64,000 nt of DNA, taken from positions 1-64,000 of the forward strand of contig NZ_JAFEJK010000003.1 in the NCBI RefSeq assembly GCF_016888515.1, in the 5' to 3' direction. The notes beneath the pieces are model-generated. The model worked only from the letters and a program-made list of their open reading frames with translations, was not told the DNA's origin and ran no database searches. Each line of letters opens with the position of its first letter. The first letter of the stretch is position 1. A program made the translations under genes and the position numbers. Shown piece after piece: positions 1 to 9,587 of the stretch. Source of the stretch: Shimia biformata (GTDB taxonomy: Bacteria; Pseudomonadota; Alphaproteobacteria; Rhodobacterales; Rhodobacteraceae).

Positions 1-159
1 GCCAAAACCCAGCAATCCCCCAAAGCGGACACCACCTCGAAAAACAGTTGGTCGAATCCCGCGGAAACGGGACACGTATCAAAGTTCAAAACCGAACAAT
101 CATCCGGTAGAATTTTCACCAGTCCGTTGCCGGGGATACTCTGGATCAAAATCTTTGGT
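1..159 (-). other. Left edge, unassigned; open minus-strand frame running off the window
   Basis: Sequence downstream of the kinase stop. One minus-strand frame stays open for all of it (about 53 codons) and continues beyond the left edge. Possible GTG/TTG starts exist but there is no convincing ribosome binding site, and I do not recognise the peptide. It may be the start of a further gene of the rhamnose operon or chance. No RNA gene or clear terminator is seen here. Confidence 0.2.
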
Positions 160-1539
160 TCATCCTTGGGCCAGATCTCTCCAGGCCATCGCGTAAGCTT
201 GAACAGCGTCCCGATCGAAGATCGAACCGGAAAAGGGCCGAAGGTTGTCCATGTTGTGAGGGCTTGAACGTCCAGCCAGAAGTGCGGCACCCTGGCTTGT
301 TCCCGTTGCGCCGTCTGCTGCCAAGACCTTTGAGCCTGTCACGGCTGCTAACGCATGCAGGAACATCTCGTTCCTGTTGAATGGGCCTTCCACTACGATT
401 TCGCCGGAATGCCCGATGTTCGACAAGCATTCCGAAGTCATGAGGGCAAGATATAGGGCTACTGCAGCCCCTCGCCCTGCGCTGCCTATCGGTGGCTCTG
501 AACCGATCCAACGCGCGAGGTGTCCCTGAAATGGGCCCGAGTCGGGTTCGAGTGAAGGCATCAGCATCACACGTTCACGAAGCACGGCCTCAACGTCCTC
601 TGTCGTTGGGGGGGGGGGATTTTTTCCTATTGCAAGATCGTATTCACGACCACCCATGAAGCGTGCTGATGGAACGGGTTGACCCAAGGCGTTCACATTC
701 ACCAAAACGTCCTTTGTGGCATCCAATGGAATTTCCCTTCCACCCAAGGACATGGCGATCACCCAAGTCCCTGTTGAGACAATGGACTTTGGTCCAGTGT
801 CGTTCAGAAGATACCGCAAGAGCGAGGCGTTTGAATCGTGGATCCCGCAATAAACCAATGTATCCGCGGGCAATCCCGTCTTCTTCGCGACGATGGGTAG
901 GATCGGTCCCAACATTTCGCCAGGTTGTTTGACCGGAGCCAGTTTCTCCCTGATGTTTAGCCGAGCCGCCAAGGATGAATAGTTACCTTCATAAGGCGCC
1001 CAGACATCGGTGTGGCAGCCAAGAGATGTTGGTTCGGACGCTGCGACCCCTGTCAGTCGAAATCCCCAGTATCCAGGGTATGTGACGATCGTCTGCGTGC
1101 GACCCAGCAACAGGGGATCCGTCACGAATTGCCAATGCAGCTGGGCACCCAGGTTGAGACCCATGGGCAGGCCGGGCGAACCGGTTTCGGAAAAGTCGGG
1201 TCGGACCCGGCAGTAGTCTTCGGCCGCCGCGTCGGGGCCGTCAAATTCATAGTCCAGGATTGGCGCTGCCAGGCTGCCGTTTTCATCGAGAAGCGCAGCG
1301 CAAGCGCCATGCGTCGTAATAGTAATCGCATCGATGCTGTGGTCCCGGTGAAATTGTCGAAGCGCGTCCAGAAGGAAATCCCAATGCCCATCGACATCGA
1401 AATGAGGCCATGGTGGACCGGGCAGCACTTTGTTTGGCCGGGTAACGACGGCAATCTCGCTCAGATCGGAAAGATCGACGAGCGCCAGTTTGGCGTTAGT
1501 CTTGCCTATGTCTATGACCGCAATGTGCCTATTGGTCAT
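160..1539 (-). CDS. rhaK: FGGY-family carbohydrate kinase, probable L-rhamnulose/L-rhamnose kinase RhaK
   Basis: A 459-residue sugar kinase that should phosphorylate the rhamnose-derived sugar in the cytoplasm before RhaD cleavage. The N-terminus carries the actin-fold phosphate motif DIGKTNAK (about residues 10-17), and a second ATPase motif VSTGTWV lies mid-protein; length fits the FGGY family. The ATG overlaps the mutarotase stop by four bases (ATGA), so it is translationally coupled as the last gene of the importer operon, matching the order rhaRSTPQUK known from Rhizobium leguminosarum. Oddity: an 11-base G run (C on the coding strand) at 608-618 encodes the PPP stretch near residue 310; slippage there would break the frame. 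The substrate is inferred from context. Confidence 0.85.
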   Translation of the reverse strand: MTNRHIAVIDIGKTNAKLALVDLSDLSEIAVVTRPNKVLPGPPWPHFDVDGHWDFLLDALRQFHRDHSIDAITITTHGACAALLDENGSLAAPILDYEFDGPDAAAEDYCRVRPDFSETGSPGLPMGLNLGAQLHWQFVTDPLLLGRTQTIVTYPGYWGFRLTGVAASEPTSLGCHTDVWAPYEGNYSSLAARLNIREKLAPVKQPGEMLGPILPIVAKKTGLPADTLVYCGIHDSNASLLRYLLNDTGPKSIVSTGTWVIAMSLGGREIPLDATKDVLVNVNALGQPVPSARFMGGREYDLAIGKNPPPPTTEDVEAVLRERVMLMPSLEPDSGPFQGHLARWIGSEPPIGSAGRGAAVALYLALMTSECLSNIGHSGEIVVEGPFNRNEMFLHALAAVTGSKVLAADGATGTSQGAALLAGRSSPHNMDNLRPFSGSIFDRDAVQAYAMAWRDLAQG

Positions 1540-1850
1540 GGCATGTGAAAGACGGTTGCAAGTGGCGTTACGACTGGCTCATTGTCTGGGTGGCACTCCA
1601 TAATGTCCGCCATATGCGCCCACCAGCGTTTCATGATGTCATGCGACGGCAGGTCGTCCATTGTATGATCCTTAATCCGCCATAAAACGCCGAACAGGAT
1701 ATTGGTTTCAGGGTCGAGATGGATCGAGTAATCCGAGATTCCTGCGGTTTTCAGAAGTGCCACAAGCTCCGGCCAGATCGCGTCGTGGCGGCGTTTGTAT
1801 TCGGCTTCGCAGCCGGGTGAAAGCCGCATCTTGAACGCGTATTTTTCCAT
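1536..1850 (-). CDS. rhaM: L-rhamnose mutarotase
   Basis: A 104-residue protein of the RhaM (RhaU) family, which interconverts the alpha and beta anomers of L-rhamnose so imported sugar can enter the isomerase. Family signatures seen are the N-terminal FKMRL segment, [12 protein letters not shown] with its conserved His, and [10 protein letters not shown] near the end. I start it at the ATG whose A is the last base of the RhaQ stop codon (TGATG); a longer open frame upstream is only a shadow of rhaQ. It overlaps rhaK by four bases. A second, diverged copy of this family lies at 21409-21741. Confidence 0.93.
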   Translation of the reverse strand: MEKYAFKMRLSPGCEAEYKRRHDAIWPELVALLKTAGISDYSIHLDPETNILFGVLWRIKDHTMDDLPSHDIMKRWWAHMADIMECHPDNEPVVTPLATVFHMP

Positions 1851-2833
1851 CACCGCCTCCATTTTTCCCACAGACGCGGCAGCGCGATCACCCCGATCAG
1901 CAAGGCGCCGATCACGATGGACATGACGATACCCGGCACGTTCAGAAGGCCAAGTCCGAATGTGACCAGCCCCATTACGAAGGCTGCGATCACAACGCCG
2001 GGGATAGACCCGGACCCGCCGAGGATGTTGACGCCGCCAAGGACAACCATGGTGACGACCTCTAGCTCCCAGCCGAAGGCGATCGAGGGACGGGTCGAAC
2101 CAAGGCGCGATGTCAGGCAAATTGCCGCTACCCCTGACATCAACCCGGTCAGCAGGAACAGGATGAATTTTACCCTTGGCACCCGGATGCCCGAGAACAA
2201 GGCGCCGGTCGGGTTGTTGCCGATGGCATAGACGGCACGGCCGAAGTTGGTCTTGTGCAAAAGGATTGCGAAGATCACGGCGATGATCGCGAACAGAACA
2301 AACTCGAAGGAAATCACCCACCAGACATATCCCTGTCCGAAAAAGGCAAAATCCGAGGGGTATCCGCGATAGGCCTGGTCGCCCAGCACGATATAGCTGA
2401 TGCCGCGAAACAGGCTCATCGTGCCGATGGTGACGACAATTGAAGGCAGCCCGAGCCGTGTCACAAGGAAGCCGTTGAAGGCGCCGCACAGCAATCCGGT
2501 GCCCAGACCGACCATGATCAGGCCCGGTGTGCCCACACCCATCTGGACAGCGGCCCCCATAGCCGTCGAAGCCAGCGCGATGATCGAGGCAACCGACAGG
2601 TCGATCTCGCCCGAGATGATCAACAGGGCCATGGCAAAGGCGATCATCGCCTTTTCAGTAAAGTTGAAAGTGGCGTCGCTGAGGTTCCAGGCATTCAGGA
2701 AATAGGGCGAGGCAAAGCTGTTGGCGATGAAGATCGCGACCGCCACCAGCAGCAGCAGGCTTTCCCAGCTTTTCAGGTAACGCTCGGCCGGAGATTGCAG
2801 GCGGTCGACAATGATGCGCTCGGACTGGCTCAT
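1850..2833 (-). CDS. rhaQ: Rhamnose ABC transporter permease RhaQ
   Basis: A 327-residue inner-membrane permease of the ribose/xylose (RbsC-like, CUT2) class, one of two permeases of the rhamnose importer. The protein is almost wholly hydrophobic with roughly eight to ten membrane spans. It carries the conserved cytoplasmic loop [11 protein letters not shown] near residue 75 and the [14 protein letters not shown] segment near residue 265, both typical of this class. The start overlaps the rhaP stop by four bases (ATGA). Identity as RhaQ rather than RhaP follows the order known in rhizobia. Confidence 0.88.
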   Translation of the reverse strand: MSQSERIIVDRLQSPAERYLKSWESLLLLVAVAIFIANSFASPYFLNAWNLSDATFNFTEKAMIAFAMALLIISGEIDLSVASIIALASTAMGAAVQMGVGTPGLIMVGLGTGLLCGAFNGFLVTRLGLPSIVVTIGTMSLFRGISYIVLGDQAYRGYPSDFAFFGQGYVWWVISFEFVLFAIIAVIFAILLHKTNFGRAVYAIGNNPTGALFSGIRVPRVKFILFLLTGLMSGVAAICLTSRLGSTRPSIAFGWELEVVTMVVLGGVNILGGSGSIPGVVIAAFVMGLVTFGLGLLNVPGIVMSIVIGALLIGVIALPRLWEKWRR

Positions 2834-3813
2834 GTGGCATGCTCCGCTGTCTTGAGGATGATCCGGCCTTTTTCACGGTTGGCGCGGGCATTCAGTGCCA
2901 CGGCGATGATGATCGCGCTTCCCGAGATAGCCAGTTGCCAGAAAGGAGAGATATTGACGACCGGCAGCGCGTTCTTGATCACGCCAAGGAACAATGCCCC
3001 CAAAAGCGCGCCGCCGACGGTGCCAATTCCGCCTGCGATGGACACGCCACCGATCACGCAGGCCGCAACCACGTCCAGCTCGAACCCGCCGGCAATGTCG
3101 ACATAGGCCACTGAGTAGCGCGAGACCCACAGGTATCCGGTCAGCCCGGCCAGGGCGCCCGAGATGGTGAAGGCGCGGAACTGGGTCTTGCCGACATCGA
3201 TGCCGGTATAGGTCGCGGCGTGGGGGTTGCCACCGACGGCATAGAAGGACCGGCCCATCGTGGTGCGTGTCATGACGATGGTGAACAGGATCACAGCAAT
3301 GATCGCGGTCCAGCTCATGACAGGCAGGCCCAACAAATCTGCACGCGGGAAGGCCTTGAACGCGCTGCTCATCTCATGGCTGTTGACCCATTTTCCGTCC
3401 GAGATCAGGAAGATAATGCCACGGAAGATTGTCATGGTGCCGAGGGTCACGACGATTGGCGGTATTTGCAGCTTCCAGACCAGAAGCCCGTTCGTCATTC
3501 CCATAAGCGTGCCAAGGCCCACGGCGATCATGATGATAACAACAATTGGCATGCCCGGGGCGGCGACATTGATCATCGCCACCACCATTCCGGTCAAGGC
3601 GAGGTTGGCAGCAACGCTAAGGTCGATGCACTTGGTCAGGATCACGATCATCTGGCCAATCGCCAGCAGGATCAGCGGCGAGGTGTCGTTGAACACATCC
3701 GCCAGGTTGCTAGGGGCAACGAAAGCGGGAAACCGGGTGGCGATCACCACAAGAAGCGCAACAATGGCACCCAAAAGCAGGATTTCACGTGAGGCAAGAA
3801 AACGTTTCAACAT
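2830..3813 (-). CDS. rhaP: Rhamnose ABC transporter permease RhaP
   Basis: The second CUT2 permease, 327 residues from the chosen start. The CIDLSVAANLAL loop and the GGVSIAGGIGTVGG motif are paralogous to those in RhaQ, with multiple membrane segments between. The frame extends further upstream, but the ATG at 3813 (MLKRFL) has a GAGAGGA ribosome binding site about eight bases before it and lies just after the rhaT stop, so I prefer it. It forms the membrane channel with RhaQ, energised by RhaT and fed by RhaS. Confidence 0.88.
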   Translation of the reverse strand: MLKRFLASREILLLGAIVALLVVIATRFPAFVAPSNLADVFNDTSPLILLAIGQMIVILTKCIDLSVAANLALTGMVVAMINVAAPGMPIVVIIMIAVGLGTLMGMTNGLLVWKLQIPPIVVTLGTMTIFRGIIFLISDGKWVNSHEMSSAFKAFPRADLLGLPVMSWTAIIAVILFTIVMTRTTMGRSFYAVGGNPHAATYTGIDVGKTQFRAFTISGALAGLTGYLWVSRYSVAYVDIAGGFELDVVAACVIGGVSIAGGIGTVGGALLGALFLGVIKNALPVVNISPFWQLAISGSAIIIAVALNARANREKGRIILKTAEHAT

Positions 3814-3826
3814 CTGCTTGGTCCTC

Positions 3827-5347
3827 TCAAATTCCGGCCGCGTTGCGGACAAGGGTTTCCGGGGTCAGTTCCTCTCCCGACAACTTGGCCGCGATCCGCC
3901 CCTCCCGCATCACGATGACGCGGTCTGACATGCCCAGGATTTCCGGGATTTCGGACGAGACCATGATTACCGCAAGCCCCTGCTGGGCGAGTTCGGCCAT
4001 GAATTCATGTACTGCCGCCTTCGATCCGATATCGATCCCCTTGGTCGGCTCATCGAGGATGATCACCTTGGGCTGGGTTGCCAGCCATTTGGCGATCACC
4101 ACTTTCTGCTGATTGCCGCCTGACAGGTTGCCGACGGGCGTGTCCAGCGACGCCGCCCTGAGATCAAGTCGGCTGGTGTATTCCCGGGCCAGTTTGAATT
4201 CTTCGGCCAGTTGGATGAACCCGTGCCGCGACGTGCGCGCAAGCGAAGGCAAGGTGACGTTTTGAAAGATCGGAAGTGCTGTGATCGCGCCCTGTTTGCC
4301 CCGATCCTCTGGCACATAAACGATGCCGCTTGCGACAGCGTCGGCGGGGGATCGTATCTGGGCTGCAGTTCCGTCGATCGTTGCGGTCCCACTGGCAGGG
4401 CGCGTGATCCCGAACAACGACTGCATGAACTCCGACCGGCCAGCGCCGACAAGCCCATAGAACCCAAGTATTTCACCGCGTTTCAGATCAAACGAGATGT
4501 CGGCGAACTCGGTCGGGTGGTTGTAACCCTCGACCCGCAGCACTTCATTGCCGATGACGGGGGTGCGATCCGGGAAAATCTGGCTCACGTCGCGCCCGAC
4601 CATCATCTTCACGAGGTCGGCTTCGGTCACATCACTGATCTTGCCGTCGCCGATGAACTGGCCGTCGCGGAAGACGGTAAAGCGGTCGGCAATGCGGAAT
4701 ATCTCGTCAAACTTGTGGCTGATGAACAGGATGGCCTTGCCTTGTGACTTCAGCTTTTCGACCAGTTCATAAAGCTCGTGAATTTCCTTGTGCGACAGGG
4801 CGGCAGTTGGCTCGTCCATGATCACGACTCGGGCGTCAATCGACAAGGCACGGGCGATAGCGACAAGGTGCTTGTTGGCAATCCCCAGGTCGCGCAGCTT
4901 GGCCATCGGGTCGATCTCGGCACCGATACTGTCAAGGATGGCACGTGACCGGCGCTCCATCTCGGCCCAGTCAATCAGGCCGAACTTGCCGCGCGGTGCA
5001 TGGCCCAGAAAAATGTTCTCTGCCGCTGACAATTCGTCAAACAGCACTGTTTCCTGGTGGATGGCGGTGATGCCCGCGTCGGCGGCATCCTGGGCGGTGG
5101 GAAAGACAACCGGATTGCCATCGACACGGATCGCGCCGCCGTCGGGCTGATAGATTCCGGTCAGAATCTTCACCACTGTCGACTTGCCCGCACCGTTTTC
5201 ACCGATCAGCGCAGTCACCTCGCCAGGGTAAAGTTTCAGCGCCACATCGGAAAGCGCCTTGACCCCCGGGAAGGTTTTGGTGATTCCGTCCAGCGCCATG
5301 ACCGGTGCGCTTTGGAACCCAGTGGGAATATGGTTTTCGGCTTGCAT
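3827..5347 (-). CDS. rhaT: Rhamnose ABC transporter ATP-binding protein RhaT (double ATPase)
   Basis: A 506-residue protein with two fused nucleotide-binding domains, as in RbsA/XylG. The first has a full Walker A (GENGAGKST) and the Walker B DEPTAALS. The second has the usual degenerate P-loop (GLVGAGRSE) with a good signature SGGNQQKV and Walker B ILDEPTKG, so ATP hydrolysis is probably asymmetric as in other CUT2 ATPases. An in-frame GTG lies 36 bases upstream; I chose the ATG at 5347 (MQAENH), although its ribosome binding site is weak. Name by position in the rhamnose operon. Confidence 0.88.
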   Translation of the reverse strand: MQAENHIPTGFQSAPVMALDGITKTFPGVKALSDVALKLYPGEVTALIGENGAGKSTVVKILTGIYQPDGGAIRVDGNPVVFPTAQDAADAGITAIHQETVLFDELSAAENIFLGHAPRGKFGLIDWAEMERRSRAILDSIGAEIDPMAKLRDLGIANKHLVAIARALSIDARVVIMDEPTAALSHKEIHELYELVEKLKSQGKAILFISHKFDEIFRIADRFTVFRDGQFIGDGKISDVTEADLVKMMVGRDVSQIFPDRTPVIGNEVLRVEGYNHPTEFADISFDLKRGEILGFYGLVGAGRSEFMQSLFGITRPASGTATIDGTAAQIRSPADAVASGIVYVPEDRGKQGAITALPIFQNVTLPSLARTSRHGFIQLAEEFKLAREYTSRLDLRAASLDTPVGNLSGGNQQKVVIAKWLATQPKVIILDEPTKGIDIGSKAAVHEFMAELAQQGLAVIMVSSEIPEILGMSDRVIVMREGRIAAKLSGEELTPETLVRNAAGI

Positions 5348-5426
5348 GGGAATTCGTCGACCTGTTTCAGTCTGCCCCGGCACTGGAACGGCGCCGGGGC
5401 AGGATGTTCTGAGTTGTCAGCTTGGT

Positions 5427-6425
5427 TTAGAAAATCGACTTGAAGTCGTCGATGTTCGAGCTGTCGTAGACAAACGGATCGGCCATAGCTGCGGCGTTGG
5501 TGTCGTCCAGCGTGATCGTCCCCATGCGGCCAATCGAGATTTCCGCGCCGGGTTCAGCTGTTGCCGCGCCCGTGGCCAGCTGGTGGGCGATCATGGCAGC
5601 CGAATAACCCAGGTCGATCGGGTTCCAGATGGCGAAGGACTTGGATGCGCCGCTTTCGATGGCTCCGGCCATCTCGGACGGCAGGCCCAGTCCGGTCACG
5701 TTGACTTCGCCGATCTTGCCGGCATCCGCGACAGCCTGAGCGGCGGCGACGATTCCGACCGAAGTCGGTGCAATGATGGCATCCAGATCGGGATAGGACT
5801 GCATCAGGCCCTGCGCTTCGCGATAGGACTTGTCGGCCAGATCGTCACCATAGACGGTGGCAACAACGTTGATGCCGGGATAATTGCCCATCACTTTGGT
5901 CATCTCTTCGATCCAGATGTTCTGGTTCGTCGATGTCGTGGTTGCCGACAGGACAGCCACGTCACCGCCATCAGGCAGGTGGTCGGCGGCCAGTTTGATG
6001 ATCATGTTGCCGATCAGCGCGTTCGACGACGGGTTCAGGTGAACCTGACGACCTTCCTGCGCAACTCCTGAGTCCCATGAGATCACGGTGATGCCCCGCT
6101 GCTGGGCCTTCTTCAGGGTCGGCACCAGCGCGTCGGTGTCATTTGCCGAAACCGCAATGGCGTCGACACCCTGCGCGATCAGCGAGTTGATCACCTCGAT
6201 CTGGCCTTCCGCAGTGGTGTCGGTCGGGCCGGTATAAATGATTTCAACGCCGCCCAGTTCTGCGGCCGCTTCCTCGGCGCCCTTGGCCGCCGCTTCGAAG
6301 AAGCCGATGCCAAGTGCCTTCACAACCAGCGCGATGCGCATGTCGTCGGCCATGGCCGTGGTGCCCATCATGCTGGCCACAAGGCTGAGGCCGGCTACGA
6401 GTTTGGTAAAGTTGCGACGTTTCAT
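5427..6425 (-). CDS. rhaS: Periplasmic rhamnose-binding protein RhaS
   Basis: A 332-residue solute-binding protein of the ribose-binding (periplasmic binding protein type 1) fold. It begins with a Sec signal peptide, a basic MKRRNF followed by a hydrophobic core ending at TAMA-DD (about residue 26). The mature protein starts with the usual beta strand MRIALVVKALG and contains SAND and TSVG ligand-lobe motifs. A GGGAGGA ribosome binding site precedes the ATG. As first gene of the transporter set and directly downstream of rhaR, it delivers rhamnose to RhaTPQ. Confidence 0.9.
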   Translation of the reverse strand: MKRRNFTKLVAGLSLVASMMGTTAMADDMRIALVVKALGIGFFEAAAKGAEEAAAELGGVEIIYTGPTDTTAEGQIEVINSLIAQGVDAIAVSANDTDALVPTLKKAQQRGITVISWDSGVAQEGRQVHLNPSSNALIGNMIIKLAADHLPDGGDVAVLSATTTSTNQNIWIEEMTKVMGNYPGINVVATVYGDDLADKSYREAQGLMQSYPDLDAIIAPTSVGIVAAAQAVADAGKIGEVNVTGLGLPSEMAGAIESGASKSFAIWNPIDLGYSAAMIAHQLATGAATAEPGAEISIGRMGTITLDDTNAAAMADPFVYDSSNIDDFKSIF

Positions 6426-6467
6426 GGTGTCCTCCCTAATGTCACACTTTCTGTCAGGTTCCGCCGG

Positions 6468-7274
6468 TCATCCGGCGACTTCCTTATCGTCCTGACCTGC
6501 GCCGGATGCGGCGACGATCAGTTTCACATCGGCCGCTTCAAGCATGGCCGCATCCCTGTCCGAGATCCCGTCGTCGGTGATCACGGTGTCAATCTGTGCG
6601 AGCGGGCACAGCACAAGGCTGGACCGGACCGCAAACTTCGAACTGTCCGCCAGCACGACAAGCTCGTCCGCTTGCCCGATCAGTTTCTGCTCCGCTTGAA
6701 TGATCAGCGGGTCGGCCTCCATCAGTCCAAGCGGGCCAATGCCCTGTGCCCCCATGAACATGCGTTTGGCGTAAAAGTTGCGCGTCACGTCATTGTCGAA
6801 GGGCGACAGGATGATGTTCTGTTCGCGATAGATCGCGCCACCGGACAGCATGATCGTGTTCTTGGAATGCTTCAGCAGGTGTTCGGCAATCGGAAACGAG
6901 TTGGTAAAGACCTGCACCCGACGTGTCGCCAGAGGATGCACCATCTGGAAAGTGGTTGTGCCGCCGTTGATGATGATCGGGTCACCATCTTCGCAGAGAT
7001 CGACCGCGGCCCGCGCGATTGCCTCTTTCTCAAGAATGTTCATGGTCTGGTTGACCGAGAAGGGGCGCCCGGCAAGGCCGACGAATTGCGGCGGACTGAT
7101 TGCTTCGGCGCCGCCGCGCACGCGGCGCAGCTTCTTGAGTTCGTCCAATGTGGCGATGTCCCGACGCACGGTCGCTTCGGACGCACCTGTCAGCCCACAC
7201 AGGTCAGCAACGGTTACAACCGGCCGGTCCTGAACGGCGGACAGAATAATCCTGTGGCGCTCTTTTTCGTGCAT
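6468..7274 (-). CDS. rhaR: DeoR-family transcriptional regulator RhaR
   Basis: A 268-residue DeoR/GlpR-type regulator. The N-terminal helix-turn-helix includes VADLCGLTGASEATVRRDIATL (split here only for description; residues about 20-42), followed by the RVRGGA hinge. The C-terminal DeoR sensor domain binds a sugar phosphate and has the NGGTTTFQM motif. I start at the ATG at 7274 because GGGAGGA lies seven bases upstream; an upstream extension lacks this. It is the first gene of the rhaRSTPQMK operon, divergent from rhaD, and probably represses both via the half-site array at 7322-7388. In rhizobia RhaR is the negative regulator of this locus. Confidence 0.88.
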   Translation of the reverse strand: MHEKERHRIILSAVQDRPVVTVADLCGLTGASEATVRRDIATLDELKKLRRVRGGAEAISPPQFVGLAGRPFSVNQTMNILEKEAIARAAVDLCEDGDPIIINGGTTTFQMVHPLATRRVQVFTNSFPIAEHLLKHSKNTIMLSGGAIYREQNIILSPFDNDVTRNFYAKRMFMGAQGIGPLGLMEADPLIIQAEQKLIGQADELVVLADSSKFAVRSSLVLCPLAQIDTVITDDGISDRDAAMLEAADVKLIVAASGAGQDDKEVAG

Positions 7275-7321
7275 GAAGTCCTCCCTTGGTCCGCAATGCT
7301 GCGGGTTTCGATGGTTTGTGT

Positions 7322-7388
7322 CAATCATTATTTGTCAATTTCAATCACAAACGGTCACTTGATGATTGTTAATGATTGATAGTGATTG
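7322..7388. promoter_or_regulatory. Half-site array between rhaR and rhaD, probable RhaR operator
   Basis: The 190-base gap between the divergent genes is AT-rich and holds three TGATTG copies starting exactly 10 bases apart (7363, 7373, 7383) and two CAATCA copies (the reverse complement) at 7322 and 7342. The 10-base spacing puts the direct copies on one face of the helix. DeoR regulators usually bind repeated short half-sites, so this is the likely RhaR operator; that assignment is inference. Confidence 0.6.
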
Positions 7389-7464
7389 ACTTTGTGAGCC
7401 TATTCTATCAGGTTCATTGCAAGTTTCTATGGCGCCAATCGGTGCCAACTGGGAGGATTTGACT

Positions 7465-9564
7465 GTGAAAACCGCTGGGAATCAGCTTCTTGAAAACCGT
7501 TGGGACAACGACGCCACCGCCAAGATGAGCGAATCGGAATTGCTTCTCTACCGCTCGAACATTCTCGGGGCGGACAAGCGGGTGACCAATTATGGCGGGG
7601 GAAACACATCCGCCAAAGTGATGGAGACTGACCCGCTGACCGGAGACCAGACCGAGGTGCTTTGGGTCAAAGGATCGGGCGGGGACATCGGTTCGATCAA
7701 GATGGACGGGTTCTCGACCCTCTACATGGACAAGCTGCAGGCGCTGAAGGGGCTTTATCGCGGGGTCGAGTTCGAGGATGAGATGGTCGGCTACCTGCCG
7801 CATTGCACCTTCAACCTGAACCCGCGTGCGGCCTCGATCGACACACCATTGCACGCCTATGTGCCGCGCAAACATGTCGACCACGTCCATGCCGACGCGA
7901 TCATCGCCATCGCCGCCTCCAAAAACTCGCGCGAATTGACGGCCCAGATTTTCGGCGACCGGATCGGCTGGCTGCCGTGGAAAAAACCGGGCTATGAACT
8001 GGGGCTATGGCTTGAGAAGTTCTGCCTTGAGAACCCGGATGCGGATGGCGTTGTGCTGGAAAGCCACGGGCTTTTCACATGGGGTGATACGGCGCGGTCC
8101 TGTTATGACACCACCATTGATGTGATCAACGCGGCAACGGCATGGCTGGGCGAAAAGACCGGCGATGTCCCCGCCTTCGGTGGCGCGCGACATGAAAGCC
8201 TTGCGCCCGAGGCGCGCCGCGCGGTTGCGGCCCGCCTGATGCCCGCAATCCGCGGTTTTGTCTCGGGCAACCAGCACATGGTTGGCCATTTCGACGATTC
8301 TGACGCGGTTCTGGAATTCGTGAATGCCAGGGAAATGGAGCCCTTGGCCGCGCTGGGTACATCCTGCCCCGACCATTTCCTGCGTACCAAGATCCGGCCG
8401 CTGGTGGTCAATTTCGACCCGGCCGCCAACAATATCGATGCGGTTCTTGAAGGGCTGCCGGCGCAGATCGAAGCCTATCGCAACGACTATGCCGCCTATT
8501 ATGAGCGCTGCAAGAAGGACAACAGCCCGGCCCTGCGTGACCCGAACGCGGTTGTCTATCTCGTGCCCGGCGTCGGCATGATCACCTTTGCCAAGGACAA
8601 GGCCACGGCCCGCATCTCGGGCGAGTTCTATGTCAATGCGATCAACGTCATGCGCGGCGCCAGCGCGATCAGCGAATATCAGGGCCTGCCCGAGCAGGAA
8701 GCCTTCGACATCGAATACTGGCTTCTCGAAGAAGCCAAGCTGCAACGTATGCCGAAACCCAAATCTCTGGCCGGGCGCGTGGCGCTGATCACCGGCGGTG
8801 CGGGTGGGATCGGCTCCGCTACGGCGCAACGTCATTTGTCGGAAGGGGCCTGCGTGATGCTGGCCGATATCGACGAGGGCAACCTGGCCAAGACACAGGA
8901 CCAACTGTCGTCGCAGTTTGGCAAAGACGTCGTGCGCACAGTCCGCATGGACGTAACTGACGAACAAAGCGTTATGGCCGCTCTCACTGAAGTGGCGGTT
9001 GAGTTTGGCGGCGTCGACATTCTGGTTTCCAACGCCGGGATTGCGTCCTCCGCATCGGTCGAAGACACGACACTGGACCTGTGGAACCGGAACATGGACA
9101 TCCTTAGCACCGGCTATTTCCTTGTCAGCCGCGAAACCTTCAAGGTGATGCGCGTGCAGGACATGGGCGGGTCAATCGTATTCGTGGCGTCGAAGAACGG
9201 TCTGGCCGCGTCTCCCAATGCCTCGGCCTATTGCACCGCCAAGGCGTCAGAGATCCATTTGGCCCGCTGCCTTGCGCTGGAAGGGGCCGAAGCGGGCATC
9301 CGAGTCAACGTGGTCAACCCGGATGCGGTTCTACGCGGTTCGAAGATCTGGGAAGGCGAGTGGCTGGAACAGCGCGCAGGCACCTATGGCACCGACAAGG
9401 GTGGGCTGGAAGAGATGTACCGCCAGCGCTCGATGCTGAAACGGTCGGTTCTGCCCGAGGATATCGCCGAAGCGTGCTATTTCTTTGCCGCTGACACATC
9501 CGCCAAGTCGACCGGCAATATCATCAATGTCGACGCAGGCAACGTTCAGGCGTTCACGCGCTGA
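7465..9564 (+). CDS. rhaD: Bifunctional rhamnulose-1-phosphate aldolase / lactaldehyde dehydrogenase RhaD
   Basis: A 699-residue fusion enzyme. Residues 1 to about 420 form a class II aldolase/adducin domain, with metal histidines in HVDHVHADA and the GSGGD segment. Residues about 430-699 form a short-chain dehydrogenase with the nucleotide-binding motif TGGAGGIG and the active-site YCTAK. The aldolase half cleaves rhamnulose-1-phosphate to DHAP and L-lactaldehyde and the SDR half should oxidise or reduce lactaldehyde. I start at GTG 7465, seven bases after GGGAGGA; TTG and ATG codons upstream lack such a site. The fusion is typical of rhizobial and roseobacter rhamnose loci. Confidence 0.9.
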   Translation: MKTAGNQLLENRWDNDATAKMSESELLLYRSNILGADKRVTNYGGGNTSAKVMETDPLTGDQTEVLWVKGSGGDIGSIKMDGFSTLYMDKLQALKGLYRGVEFEDEMVGYLPHCTFNLNPRAASIDTPLHAYVPRKHVDHVHADAIIAIAASKNSRELTAQIFGDRIGWLPWKKPGYELGLWLEKFCLENPDADGVVLESHGLFTWGDTARSCYDTTIDVINAATAWLGEKTGDVPAFGGARHESLAPEARRAVAARLMPAIRGFVSGNQHMVGHFDDSDAVLEFVNAREMEPLAALGTSCPDHFLRTKIRPLVVNFDPAANNIDAVLEGLPAQIEAYRNDYAAYYERCKKDNSPALRDPNAVVYLVPGVGMITFAKDKATARISGEFYVNAINVMRGASAISEYQGLPEQEAFDIEYWLLEEAKLQRMPKPKSLAGRVALITGGAGGIGSATAQRHLSEGACVMLADIDEGNLAKTQDQLSSQFGKDVVRTVRMDVTDEQSVMAALTEVAVEFGGVDILVSNAGIASSASVEDTTLDLWNRNMDILSTGYFLVSRETFKVMRVQDMGGSIVFVASKNGLAASPNASAYCTAKASEIHLARCLALEGAEAGIRVNVVNPDAVLRGSKIWEGEWLEQRAGTYGTDKGGLEEMYRQRSMLKRSVLPEDIAEACYFFAADTSAKSTGNIINVDAGNVQAFTR

Positions 9565-9587
9565 CCTGCATCCTGGGGAGGAAGACA

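Noticed and set aside
1012-1548. 178-codon plus-strand frame opposite the kinase gene
   Set aside because: Antisense shadow without ribosome binding site or family resemblance.
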